Source: Trichomonas vaginalis G3 (lineage: Eukaryota; Parabasalia; Trichomonadida; Trichomonadidae). From it: a stretch of 64,000 nt of DNA. Every line of letters begins with the position of its first letter. Positions within the stretch are counted from its first letter, which is position 1. The DNA is taken from NCBI RefSeq assembly GCF_026262505.1, contig NC_067207.1:24024082-24088081 (forward strand). Reading direction: 5' to 3'. Under the pieces are notes generated by a model. That model saw only the letters and a list, made by a program, of their open reading frames with translations. It had not been told where the DNA came from and did not search any database. The position numbers and the translations under genes are program-made. Positions 33,401 to 41,913 of this stretch are shown piece by piece.

Positions 33401-36400
33401 CAATGATTCAGAAGAAGATTATGATGAAGAAAACGAAATCAAGCCAAAGAGAAGTAGATCAGAAAATCAAAGAAAATCATCAAAAGAAAACGAAGAAAAA
33501 ACAAATCCAAAGAGAAAGAAATCATCACAAAACAACATAGATTCAGAAGATTATGATGAAAAAGATAAACCAAAGAGAAGTAAATCATCAAAACAAAGAA
33601 AACATTCACAAAATAATAATAATTATGATTCAGAAACTGATTCTAAAAGAAGAAGTAAATCTCAAAACAACGAAGATTCAGAAGAAGAAGATTATGAATA
33701 TGAAAACGAAGAAACAAAACCAAGAAAAAGTAAATCATCACAAAACAACAAAGATTCTAATTATGATTCAGAACCAAATGAAGAGACAAAAAGAAAGAAA
33801 CCAAGAAAAAGTAAATCACAAATAAATGAAGATTCTGATGAAGAAAATCAAAAAAGAAGAAAACAAAGGAAATCATCACAAAATAACAAAGATTCTAATT
33901 ATGATTCTGAAGATTATGATGAAGAAAAACCAAAAAGAAAGAAACCAAGAAAATCTTCAACAATAAATGAAGATTCTGAAGAAAAAGATAAACCAAAGAG
34001 TAGAAAACAAAGGAAATCATCACAAAATAACAATGATTCAGAAGATTATGATGATGAAAAACCAAAAAGAAAGAAACCAAGAAAAAGTAAATCACAAATA
34101 AATGAAGATTCTGATGAAGAAAATCAAAAAAGAAGAAAACAAAGGAAATCATCACAAAATAACAATGATTCAGAAGATTATGATGATGAAAAACCAAAAA
34201 GAAAGAAATCATCAAAAGGAAGCAAGCAAACAAAAGATTCAAGAAGAAACAAAGAACCAAGAAGAAGTAGTGTAAAAGATAATGATTACAATGAATATTC
34301 AGAGAAAGAAGATGAAGAAGAAATAACAGGAACAATTAGTAAAGCTATTGGAATCCTATTAAATAAAGACAAAGAAAATGACAGACAAAGGAGATCAAGT
34401 ACTGCAACAATGAATGATTCCGAAGATGAAAAACAAAAGAGAAGAAAATCAGATGCAGAAGAAAAACCAAAGAAAAAGAAGAAAGTAAGAAAAAGTGAAG
34501 TCCAAAACAAAGAAAAACAAAATCAAGAGGAAGAAGAAAAAGGAAAACAAAAACAAAAAAGAAGACATCATAGAACAGCTTGGAAAGTTAAGAATGGTTT
34601 GATGCCAAAACCAGTGGAAACATTAACAATTGATATCAACGAAGGAAAAGATAAAACTCCTGAACCTTTCACAGAAAAATCTCGTATTTCTGATAAAATT
34701 TCTTTGATTTCTGATAAATTGTTACAAAAACAAGAAGACAAAGCAAATCCAAATGACGAAAAACATGATTCTACACCAGAAAAGCCAAGTTCTTCTCAAG
34801 AAAAATTAGAATCAAATGCAGAAAAACAAAACGAAGAAAATCAAAATTCTGACAAAGAAAAACAAATTTCTTCTAAAGATAAACAAGATTCCAATGAAGA
34901 AAAACCAAGTTCCAAAGAAGAAAACAAGAATTCTAATGAAGAAAAACCAAGTTCTAAAGAAGAAAATCAAAATTCAAATCCAGAAAAACAAAATTCTTCA
35001 AATGAAAAATTAAATTCTAATGGAGAAAAATTGAATGAAACTGATGAAAAACAAGAAGAGAAAGTTGTCAAAAGAGATCCTTTGGATGAAAACGGAATCC
35101 ACGTGAATCAAGATGGACATCATTTGCTTCGAGTAAAAAAGCCAATGGAAGGAGATGGAGGATTCCAATACGACTACGAATATTCTGATGGACAAGAGCA
35201 TGAATACGAGAATTTATCAGATGACAACGATGATGAAGTGAAGAAGAGAACAAGAGTTATTTATATAGTCGAACAAGAAAAAGAAGAAAGTGAAGATGAA
35301 GTTTCTTATTATTCAGAAAAAAGTGACGAATATTCAGAACCAGAAGAAAACAACGACAAAACGGAAGTCAACGCTGAAACAACAGAAGACATCAAGATTG
35401 GAGAAGAGAAGAAATCAGTCATCGATCCACTTGAAGATGACGACTTGGAACTTGGAGATTTACCGAATTCTCCAGTCCAGAAAAAGAAAGGAGAAAACTC
35501 AGAAGAAAACGAAGATAGACCTTTGTCTAAAGAACGAAAAGATTCATTGTCACAACTCATTCCTCAGCTCCGTAACACGAATGAAAATGATACAGATGAA
35601 CAGCTGAAGAACAGATTGGAAGAGAAGAACAAACAAATTGATCAATGCCAGAAAGAACTCGACAACTTAAACAACCAAATCGCAAGAGCAAAAGGTTTAA
35701 CAAAAGATAAAAAGAGAAGATTCCAACATTTCAAGTCAAAACCAGTCCAAATTATTGGTAAAAGTAAAGAAGTTGCACAGTTCAGATCCCAACAATTCAA
35801 CTCGGTTCACGTTGGCGTTTTAACATTGACAACAAATGAAGATATTGTTGAAAACGAGAAAATGATTGAAAGACAAAAAGATGACATCAAAGAAGCCCTT
35901 AAACTTGGTAAAGAAGTCACTGAATTACATGGACAAATCAAAGGTTTAGAAGCACAAATAAACGAAGTTAACCAAGAGAGTAATGAAAGACAAACAAAGA
36001 TTATTAATTTGAGGAATGACATGGCATTACTTCAATCCGAAATCGAACAGAAAGAAAGAAGTAACAAACAAGAAGAAGAAATAACAAGAGAAAGACAGAA
36101 AGAATTGGAAGAATTGACTTCTTTGATACAAATGAAACAACAGAAACTTGACAAAGCGTTGAATGAAGTACAATTGTATGAATTATATATCAGAGATATG
36201 GTTGCTTACAGGAAACGACTCGAGAAACAATTAGAAGACATTTCAAATAGAGTTAAACCTGAAGTTAAGAATTTGATGAATGATGTTAAAAACTCTAAAG
36301 TTACAGTTCAAAATTATATGTCACAGTTGACAGAAAAACAAAACATGATTGAAATGAAGAGAAAGGACTTGGATAAACTTATAAATTCACCAGAAATGGA

Positions 36401-36674
36401 AAGATACAGGAAACTAAAAATCAGAAGAATGTTCTTAGAAAGGAGAATAAAGAAATGGAATTATCTTCTCAACGATTGCAAGGAAACACTCCAAGCTTTG
36501 GAATCATTCTCAGGAAGGAATGTTGATAAAAGAAAGCAACTCTTGCAAATGTTGGAAGGAGCAGAAGATAAGTTGATAGTGAAACAAATGGAATTTGAAG
36601 ACATGGAGAGATACTCTCAAATGTTAGACCAGATGATTGAAAGTGCCGCAAGAGGGCACAAACTCGATGAGTAA
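30435..36674 (+). CDS. Giant coiled-coil protein with a long charged disordered centre
   Basis: 2,079 residues from the first ATG; a TTG four codons upstream is not a credible start. Residues of about 20-215 form a coiled coil with regular hydrophobic heptads (ENQKIGLQNDKLAARV). From about 220 to 1,560 the chain is low-complexity and rich in K, E, S, N, D and P. It has many SRRSSK/KRKK basic patches alternating with acidic SEDYDE patches, plus a repeated block near residues 1,120-1,260. From about 1,690 to 2,070 a second long coiled coil follows (EEKNKQIDQCQKEL onward) and holds two or three regular helices to the end. There is no membrane span. This layout suggests a structural cytoskeletal or basal-body protein. 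Parabasalids have large numbers of such proteins in costa and axostyle, but no signature fixes the structure. The many SxxE/SxD sites suggest heavy casein-kinase phosphorylation. Confidence 0.85.
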   Translation: MRKKGGSISMFSEADNNQNGQNSKENIEELARNVFSLQDENQKIGLQNDKLAARVKDVVEYNQLLGHDLYKLDLQITELQEKLKKSKKKIHDVDAQTKEYTQKANEYKQQLLKDEKFAQLAKKLRSLQKSKEQATTDLTKMKDLVNDPRFNQLDGAMQVMEDRIHFLYFSNTELQQQIELLQKLMDKSGDPEEIKAEIENMNNISDLKLEWIEMRLAQGKAINSSNLAGIQGQQSFSISDFEKLLEEPPTDGTNSKKSPEDENKPTDRSKKESRKNKSLENASKQQDKDKAQSNAKSPGKSKHRSKSPEKNSKSNNENPEKENENGHDPENYAVIATNLPPGSNKKRGKRDNLRNSSQKSPKEQNLSPTKHTEHSDNGKQEDLSENISQNNSKINSQNSKENESKYEEDYNLDYSDENPGDEKLNSESKKKTPKGKEHSTEKGQERDQNKQNKGKSPEQDTRLNLKEIAVKSAEILANKIEPNVDDHDDDSGRPQRRKSAKSSNSKREGPSAKSSDATGPSPNNKEQNQPKGSKQEKDLNYPDQEQTDKDKNTEGSEKAANKDGKPEVSPKGSKSDSQKPENKPQEGEKHEQKDKEAKSTDNPKKEGEKSENESDPKQSPEKSKSDADKDVKLDENSPKPQVIAETELKKSDDKNNSQKLKENENSSDYEEDEEKRNNQNSYDYEEEEYNDENLASEDATNEKGLPQLSLSKAFNKALASDQLENEEGKQSNSKKDKNINNDEKEAEKEPKKSKSSKNADENDSEKENSESKSKDLKEKDPKTSRKEEGEYSDNKSSKPSRKQSNAEENPESNTKKSSKSSRRSSKATNNDDEDTERSNKSKENNSENDEESKPQNSSKKSRRSSKVTNNDNEDESNPQKSSNKSENGKPNSRRSSKAREKNDDSKRSKSDNEIPQTSRRKPQKDDEISEDDEKIKEKSPKTSRRNNESESDDYNNYSENEEDTKGRRKSTKNDSEDTKRKKPRSKSQNNDSEEDYDEENEIKPKRSRSENQRKSSKENEEKTNPKRKKSSQNNIDSEDYDEKDKPKRSKSSKQRKHSQNNNNYDSETDSKRRSKSQNNEDSEEEDYEYENEETKPRKSKSSQNNKDSNYDSEPNEETKRKKPRKSKSQINEDSDEENQKRRKQRKSSQNNKDSNYDSEDYDEEKPKRKKPRKSSTINEDSEEKDKPKSRKQRKSSQNNNDSEDYDDEKPKRKKPRKSKSQINEDSDEENQKRRKQRKSSQNNNDSEDYDDEKPKRKKSSKGSKQTKDSRRNKEPRRSSVKDNDYNEYSEKEDEEEITGTISKAIGILLNKDKENDRQRRSSTATMNDSEDEKQKRRKSDAEEKPKKKKKVRKSEVQNKEKQNQEEEEKGKQKQKRRHHRTAWKVKNGLMPKPVETLTIDINEGKDKTPEPFTEKSRISDKISLISDKLLQKQEDKANPNDEKHDSTPEKPSSSQEKLESNAEKQNEENQNSDKEKQISSKDKQDSNEEKPSSKEENKNSNEEKPSSKEENQNSNPEKQNSSNEKLNSNGEKLNETDEKQEEKVVKRDPLDENGIHVNQDGHHLLRVKKPMEGDGGFQYDYEYSDGQEHEYENLSDDNDDEVKKRTRVIYIVEQEKEESEDEVSYYSEKSDEYSEPEENNDKTEVNAETTEDIKIGEEKKSVIDPLEDDDLELGDLPNSPVQKKKGENSEENEDRPLSKERKDSLSQLIPQLRNTNENDTDEQLKNRLEEKNKQIDQCQKELDNLNNQIARAKGLTKDKKRRFQHFKSKPVQIIGKSKEVAQFRSQQFNSVHVGVLTLTTNEDIVENEKMIERQKDDIKEALKLGKEVTELHGQIKGLEAQINEVNQESNERQTKIINLRNDMALLQSEIEQKERSNKQEEEITRERQKELEELTSLIQMKQQKLDKALNEVQLYELYIRDMVAYRKRLEKQLEDISNRVKPEVKNLMNDVKNSKVTVQNYMSQLTEKQNMIEMKRKDLDKLINSPEMERYRKLKIRRMFLERRIKKWNYLLNDCKETLQALESFSGRNVDKRKQLLQMLEGAEDKLIVKQMEFEDMERYSQMLDQMIESAARGHKLDE
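33788..34206 (+). repeat. In-frame repeats inside the coiled-coil gene
   Basis: Two near-identical blocks of about 104 bp (from 33788 and from about 34064) encode KPRKSKSQINEDSDEEN and the following KRRKQRKSSQNN. A related 65 bp block recurs 130 bp apart (34012 and 34142). These direct repeats make this stretch prone to length change by slippage or unequal exchange. Confidence 0.8.
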
Positions 36675-37308
36675 TGTTATTTATTTTTATTGTTTTAAAT
36701 TTTATTTTTATATCTTGTAATAAATATTTATAATAATTTAAATTCAAACACTTATTTCTGAGTCATGTTCATTACCTCAATAATTATACTTTAAGAAGCC
36801 AGTTCATCATTAAACATATGTTCATAATTTAATGAAAAATAATAATTATAAAAAAATTCTATGTTCAAAACATATTTGCATCTTAGATTTACTAATTACT
36901 AAGACAGTAATGACACCTTAAAACAAATAAAAGCAGAATGGGCATAAAAAAATTTAAAAAAGAATATTACTTGAAAATCCATAGTTTCTATGAAAAATTT
37001 TGGTAAGTGACATCACACAAGTGAAGTTTTAAGTTACAATAAAATACAAAATTACAAAATATAAAATATAATCTCAAAACATTAAAATTAACAAACTGGG
37101 TTCAAAAATTACCAAAAATTTTAACATAGAATTGCAATGCATTAAACAATTTGCCAAATTATTAATGCAATTATAATAAATGTTAAATTAGATTCAAAAT
37201 CGTATAATTAGAACGTAGTAGAATAATACACAGATACTTTCAGTTGATCTGGTTATACTTTGGATGTAAATCAACAAAAATAATTAGAATAATAATTTTT
37301 GTTTGTTT
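36675..37308. other. AT-rich intergenic region
   Basis: Convergent spacer between the coiled-coil gene and the CCCH-RING gene. No feature is recognised. Confidence 0.55.
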
Positions 37309-37905
37309 TCACTTTGAATTAGGAGGTTTGTAAGTATTGAAAATACCTTCTGTATTAGCGCCGCATACAGCGCATGTTTTATCTGTTTTGAATCGTTCAA
37401 AAGCGCAATTTTGGCAAAAAACGTGTCCGCATTTAGTTTGAACAGGATTCTTGAATGTACCTTTGCAAATGGCACATATGTCGATATGTTCCACTGTTGG
37501 TTTGTTTGATTCAAGCCTTGAAGTTTCAAGTTGTTTTTGCTCAAATTGACGATCGAGATCATAAGCTAAAGCAACTCTATCTCGTATATGAACAAATTTG
37601 CATGCCCATCCAAAAGTGCAATAGCCTGTATTATAGTAATCTTTGCAAATTCCAAATTCTGAGTCAATAACAGGTGAATATTTCTGCCATCCCATGTTTT
37701 TTGTCGTCTCATCACTATTATGCATATTTGGTTTGATGTCTTCCTCATTCTTTAAATTCGTTTCAATATTATTTTTAATTTCTGGAATGTTTCTTTGTAT
37801 AGGCGCTTCTTTATTTTCGGTTTTGTTGTTAGTTTCAATGTGAATCTCATCTTGTGGTGATAGCTTAGGCAATTCTAAAGATGTTGTTTTTGTTCTTTTC
37901 CTCAT
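37309..37905 (-). CDS. CCCH zinc finger plus RING protein, CWC24/RNF113-like splicing factor
   Basis: 198 residues from the ATG at 37903-37905, which directly follows TTTTCA on the minus strand. A disordered N terminus is followed by the conserved CWC24 linker (YSPVIDSEFGICKDY), then a CCCH finger C-x8-C-x5-C-x3-H (CKDYYNTGYCTFGWACKFVH). The C-terminal RING finger begins CAICKGTF, carries CGHVFCQNCA and ends CAVCG. This domain order, spacing and size match yeast Cwc24 and human RNF113A. These proteins join the spliceosome at the Bact stage and check the 5' splice site, and RNF113A is also a ubiquitin ligase. Parabasalids splice few genes but keep a full spliceosome. The gene is convergent with the coiled-coil giant and lies about 150 bp from a tRNA gene. 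Confidence 0.9.
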   Translation of the reverse strand: MRKRTKTTSLELPKLSPQDEIHIETNNKTENKEAPIQRNIPEIKNNIETNLKNEEDIKPNMHNSDETTKNMGWQKYSPVIDSEFGICKDYYNTGYCTFGWACKFVHIRDRVALAYDLDRQFEQKQLETSRLESNKPTVEHIDICAICKGTFKNPVQTKCGHVFCQNCAFERFKTDKTCAVCGANTEGIFNTYKPPNSK

Positions 37906-38056
37906 TGAAAATAATTTATTCAAAAAATTTTACTTGTTTGGTAAAAAATATTAAACATATAGAGATAATTAAGATTATGAGAATAAAAAAATTCTATAGT
38001 CTTTGAATTAATTGTAATATTTTTAAATATCAATATTAATTCCATTAAAATGTAAA

Positions 38057-38130
38057 GCCTGTGTAGCTCAACCGGATAGAGCATAAGACTCTTAATCTTG
38101 GGGTTGCGGGTTCGAGTCCCGCCACTGGCT
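38057..38130 (+). tRNA. tRNA-Lys (anticodon CTT)
   Basis: A 74-nucleotide cloverleaf with D stem GCTC/GAGC, anticodon stem TAAGA/TCTTG around the loop CTCTTAA (anticodon CTT), a five-base variable loop, T stem GCGGG/CCCGC and T loop TTCGAGT. No intron is present. The acceptor stem GCCTGTG/CACTGGC has one T-T mismatch at the fourth pair. The T-loop and D-stem hold the usual A and B boxes for RNA polymerase III. Confidence 0.96.
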
Positions 38131-38144
38131 CTTTTTTCTTTTTC
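38131..38144 (+). terminator. RNA polymerase III terminator of the tRNA gene
   Basis: A run of six T followed by C and then five T begins one base after the tRNA 3' end, the standard polymerase III stop. Confidence 0.85.
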
Positions 38145-38287
38145 TCCCACAACCTACTATTTTTTCACATTTATTTTGATCTTCTAATTCATTGGAAATA
38201 TCAGCAATTTGGCAAGCATCCATTTTTACTAATGAAAAAAGTCAAAATAAAAGGGGTGTAAACTCAATATTCTAGATATCGCCATTA

Positions 38288-38292
38288 TCATT
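38288..38292 (+). promoter_or_regulatory. Initiator-like TCATT
   Basis: TCATT lies 19 bp before the ATG at 38311 and matches the parabasalid initiator. An intervening short ATG frame at 38298 would have to be skipped, or transcription starts elsewhere. Confidence 0.4.
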
Positions 38293-38310
38293 AATTTATG
38301 ATTCTTTACA

Positions 38311-39783
38311 ATGTCAATCATCCAGTATATCAATCTTCATTCAATACATGAAATCAAAAATTTATTTTGTTATTTCCAATTAAACCATAAAAAATTGTAT
38401 CGCATATATTCCATAATTGATGCGAAAACGCATAGTTTTATCTTATTTTTGAATTTGTCTTCAATTAAGAGCATCTATGGAGAAGATCTATTTCATTACA
38501 AAGAATTGGAAGATGATAATGATGATGCCCCTGAACCCATAGAAGTGCCATTCAAAAATACCTCATCATTACCTGATTTTGATTTCGATTTAATTGATGA
38601 AATTTTTCATCAAGGAAACAATAAGAAAATCATATACTACTCAACCATCTTAGCTAAAAAACTTACCGTTTCGTCATCAAAATTTGTAGTTCCTCTTAAA
38701 ACTTTGATCACAATTGTTAATTCTATGGACAAGTTATGCCCAGAAGCTATTAAGAAGGCTTTAATAGTCGTGATATTCACACTCCAAAACGCAACACAAT
38801 CATATTTTTCGGAAATTTCAAATTCAAATTTTATTGAAGATTTAATGAATCTGAATATGCAGAATTCGGATTATTTTAACTTGTTCTATATAATAGTTTC
38901 AATTCTCCTAGAAAATTCATGTTCACCACAAATAATATTTTCAAAATTGTCATTCATTGATTTACATTTTAATTTAGACAGTGATCTCGATTCGAAAATC
39001 GTTTACCGACTATTCAGATCACTTTCAAACTATAATTTAAATGATAATATAATATTTGAGTTTAAAAGAATATATAAAGAAAATTTACAAAGAAAAAATC
39101 CATCCGCAAACATCATATTGCTTATATTGCAGTTCACATCATATAATGGCATAATAGATGATGAAATTATTCAAGAATTGTTCAAACAGGCTTCAGATGT
39201 AATTAGGCAGAGTTCATCAACATGTTGCTATGTATTATATAACATAAATAACATTGATTACTCATTATACTCAGAATTTCTCCAAAAATTAGTTGTAAAT
39301 TTTTCAAAATACACACAAAACAATGAGAAAATCAATTCATTTTTATATTTGTTAGCAACAGTTATCACTGATTCACCAAATGCTATTGATTTTCATTCAA
39401 TTTTCCTATTTTCTGAGTTATTAATTAAAAACATTGAAAAGTATGCAGCAATGAATTACAAACCAATTCTGTTATTCCTTGACTCTGTTATCTCCCAAGG
39501 AAATTCAGAAATATCCGAGATTTGGTGCAAATTAAATTTACCTGCCTTTTTAATCAGCAAATTAGAGTCGGAAGATCATGTCGTGACAATGACATGCTTG
39601 GACATTATATCGCAACTATATGAAAAGGCCGATTCTCTAGAAATAAAAGATTCGATTATTAATGAAATAGATGAAGACTCATTTGATTTCATTTTAAACC
39701 TCACCGACAATGAAAACGAAGATTTAAGTAATTCCGCTTCATTTTTTATCTCATCGCTTTTTCCAGATAATGAGGAAGGTTAA
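38311..39783 (+). CDS. Armadillo-like helical repeat protein
   Basis: A 490-residue all-helical protein. After a divergent N terminus an acidic stretch (YKELEDDNDDAPEPIEVPF) leads into about ten amphipathic helix pairs of roughly 40 residues each. Some have an importin-alpha/ARM flavour, for example LWKLN-type IWCKLNLPAFLISKLESEDHVVTMTCLDIISQLY near residue 410 and the closing SNSASFFISSLF. There is no signal peptide or membrane span. Trichomonad genomes hold many such ARM-type proteins that I cannot tell apart. A scaffold or transport-adaptor role is therefore only an inference. The first 60 residues are unlike the rest, so the true start may be a later methionine. Codon usage is strongly AT-biased. 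Confidence 0.65.
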   Translation: MSIIQYINLHSIHEIKNLFCYFQLNHKKLYRIYSIIDAKTHSFILFLNLSSIKSIYGEDLFHYKELEDDNDDAPEPIEVPFKNTSSLPDFDFDLIDEIFHQGNNKKIIYYSTILAKKLTVSSSKFVVPLKTLITIVNSMDKLCPEAIKKALIVVIFTLQNATQSYFSEISNSNFIEDLMNLNMQNSDYFNLFYIIVSILLENSCSPQIIFSKLSFIDLHFNLDSDLDSKIVYRLFRSLSNYNLNDNIIFEFKRIYKENLQRKNPSANIILLILQFTSYNGIIDDEIIQELFKQASDVIRQSSSTCCYVLYNINNIDYSLYSEFLQKLVVNFSKYTQNNEKINSFLYLLATVITDSPNAIDFHSIFLFSELLIKNIEKYAAMNYKPILLFLDSVISQGNSEISEIWCKLNLPAFLISKLESEDHVVTMTCLDIISQLYEKADSLEIKDSIINEIDEDSFDFILNLTDNENEDLSNSASFFISSLFPDNEEG

Positions 39784-40154
39784 ATTAATAAATGAATAAA
39801 GATAAACATCTCATGAGTACTTATTTCATTAGGTTTTGTTCTACGTTCATATTAATAAAATTTTTAACAATATTTATCGATACTATTTTATTCAATTTTG
39901 TGGGAAATGAATTATCGACTTTATTTTTACATGATTTTGCTCAGGCGTTGAATATAAGAGTTTCAAAATGAATATAAAATTGAGATTGTTTCTCAATTTA
40001 CGACATAGATTTTCGGTTTTACACAATTTTTTCAAAAGTACAACTTTCGGTTTCTATTTCAAAAGTGATTTCCCTTACCAATTATCACTGAGGTATTTGC
40101 TAATATATTACTATCTTTACGAAAAAATAAATCTTAAGAAAAAATATTTTCTAA
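39784..40154. other. AT-rich intergenic region
   Basis: No supported gene. An 84-codon frame at 39968 overlaps the start of the next locus in another frame and is probably chance. Confidence 0.45.
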
Positions 40155-41107
40155 ATGATGATTTTAGAGAGAATCCTGGCAATGAATCAAAGCACAAACA
40201 ATATATGGAACACATATTATGATGACAAAAATTATTTTCAAGTCTCAAATGAAATAAATCCATCAATTGCTGTAACTCATAACAATTTGTTCATTTTCAA
40301 ATGCAATTTCCAAGAATTGGATGATAGATGCATTAAAATAACATCTACTTTAATGCATTTACTACATTCCGACTGTAATTTTAACAATATATTAAGTGTA
40401 AACAGAGGATCTATTATTTTTATTGAAAAAACGAATACAAATGTTGTACAAAGAAGATTTTCAGCATACAATTGCTGCTCAGAGGCATTTGGAAGTGTAG
40501 CATATACAATTTCAGATCAATCAACAACTTTAAGTTACGCAGAAGAAAGCAGTATTACACAATGTGGTAAAGACAATGTTGATTACATATTTCATAACAA
40601 AAATGGAAAAGTCAAGTTTTATTATATAAATTTTAGTAAAAATTGTTACAATTCAAAAGGATTTTCTATAACTACGCAAAACTTCGAAAACATCGCATTC
40701 TCAACAATTGCAGAGAATAATGCATCCAAAATCGCATCATTATATTTTGACGATTGTAATAATTGATTATGCAGTTTTGTAATGTTTTTAAGAATTTTCA
40801 AGATGATACAGAATTCGGAAAATTTTATGTCATCCAAACAACTCTCAACATATATAATAGCAGCTTTATTAACGATTTTGGAAAGGGAAGACTCTTCTAT
40901 GCAGGTTATCAAGCAATAATTAACATTTATTATTCATATTTAGAAGATTTTTCATTTTCTGGTAACGTTACAACATATGATAATACGCAATATATGACAG
41001 TTTCATTAAATTATTCGGATTTTTATCCAAGCAAAGATGCCAAGACTCATCATCAAACACATGTGATCCAAGTATATAACCCTCGATTGAGAAATTATAG
41101 AAAATGA
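40155..41107 (+). pseudogene. Broken copy of a secreted beta-helix surface protein
   Basis: The frame 40155-40766 (203 residues) and the overlapping frame 40763-41107 (114 residues) align end to end with the intact neighbour at 41914. Shared landmarks include NIWN-YY, FNNI, QRRF-AYNC, LSYAEESSI, FSKNCY, FKNF and SLNYSDF. The frame breaks once, near 40757, where the neighbour reads NDYSMKYCNVF. The short repeated turns with N and F at fixed spacing suggest a right-handed beta-helix like the Pmp-type surface proteins of trichomonads. The two genes are a tandem pair, and the copies have diverged widely at the protein level, so the duplication is old. A sequencing error at the frame break is possible. 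Confidence 0.75.
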
Positions 41108-41236
41108 AGATAATCCCCTAGGAAATATTTATTTTAACTTAGATGAAAGACATATTGCGGCCTTATTTAATTCAAATCTTTTCAATGGTATGAGGTTGGG
41201 ATACATTAGATTTTTATATTATATATGAAATGGTTT

Positions 41237-41346
41237 TTAAGGGTGCACTTATTCCTTTCTGGCAACCTCTTAAAATGAGGAATACAAGTGTGGAGATTTA
41301 TTGTAAATAAATCCTTATGGTCAGAAAGTGGTAAGTGCACAATTAA
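41237..41346. mobile_element. 110 bp TTAA-flanked MITE
   Basis: TTAA lies at 41237-41240 and 41343-41346. Inside are inverted ends GGGTGCACTTATTCC and, read inward from the right, TTGTGCACTTACCAC, followed by a shared CTTTCTG. The 102 bp core is far too short to code. The GGGTGCAC end is shared with the 1 kb element at 49543, so they probably use the same transposase. Confidence 0.7.
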
Positions 41347-41913
41347 TCTACTAATTTGCAAGTTTTGAATCGTAATTTAAAGCTTCTTAGATTGGATGAT
41401 ATAAAGCACACTTCCCTCATCACTAGACTGAGAAGATTTTTATGATTGAAATTGCATGACAAAATCTATCCTTATTTTTATCAAGAATTGCTCTGAAATG
41501 GGGCAATGATTCCAAATTATGTAAAAAATATAAATTAGTTCATTTGCTTATTTGATTAGCTTCATTACATTTCAAATATTCAAAATAGCTTTGTATCAAC
41601 TCGCAAATGACAATCAACTATGTTTTTACATATCTTGATATAGAAATTTTCTTTTTTTCAATTAATTTAGTAATTTTGATCACTACGTTACAGTTTAGTA
41701 AAGATAATGACAATTTGTTTCATCAAGAAGGAAGATTGATTAGAAAGATATGTGAATTTTCGGTTTTTCTCAAATTTTTCAAATTGAAACTTTTTTAAGA
41801 TATTGGCAATCGGCATTCGTTTAAGTTCTACATCTTTTTCTTAGTTTGAAATAGTTTTTAAGGAAAGGTTGAGATCCATTGAAAAAATTAATTTTTTTTA
41901 CTTTCAAAAAAGA
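41347..41913. other. AT-rich spacer between the two beta-helix copies
   Basis: Nothing recognised. A 63-codon frame at 41607 looks like chance. Confidence 0.5.
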
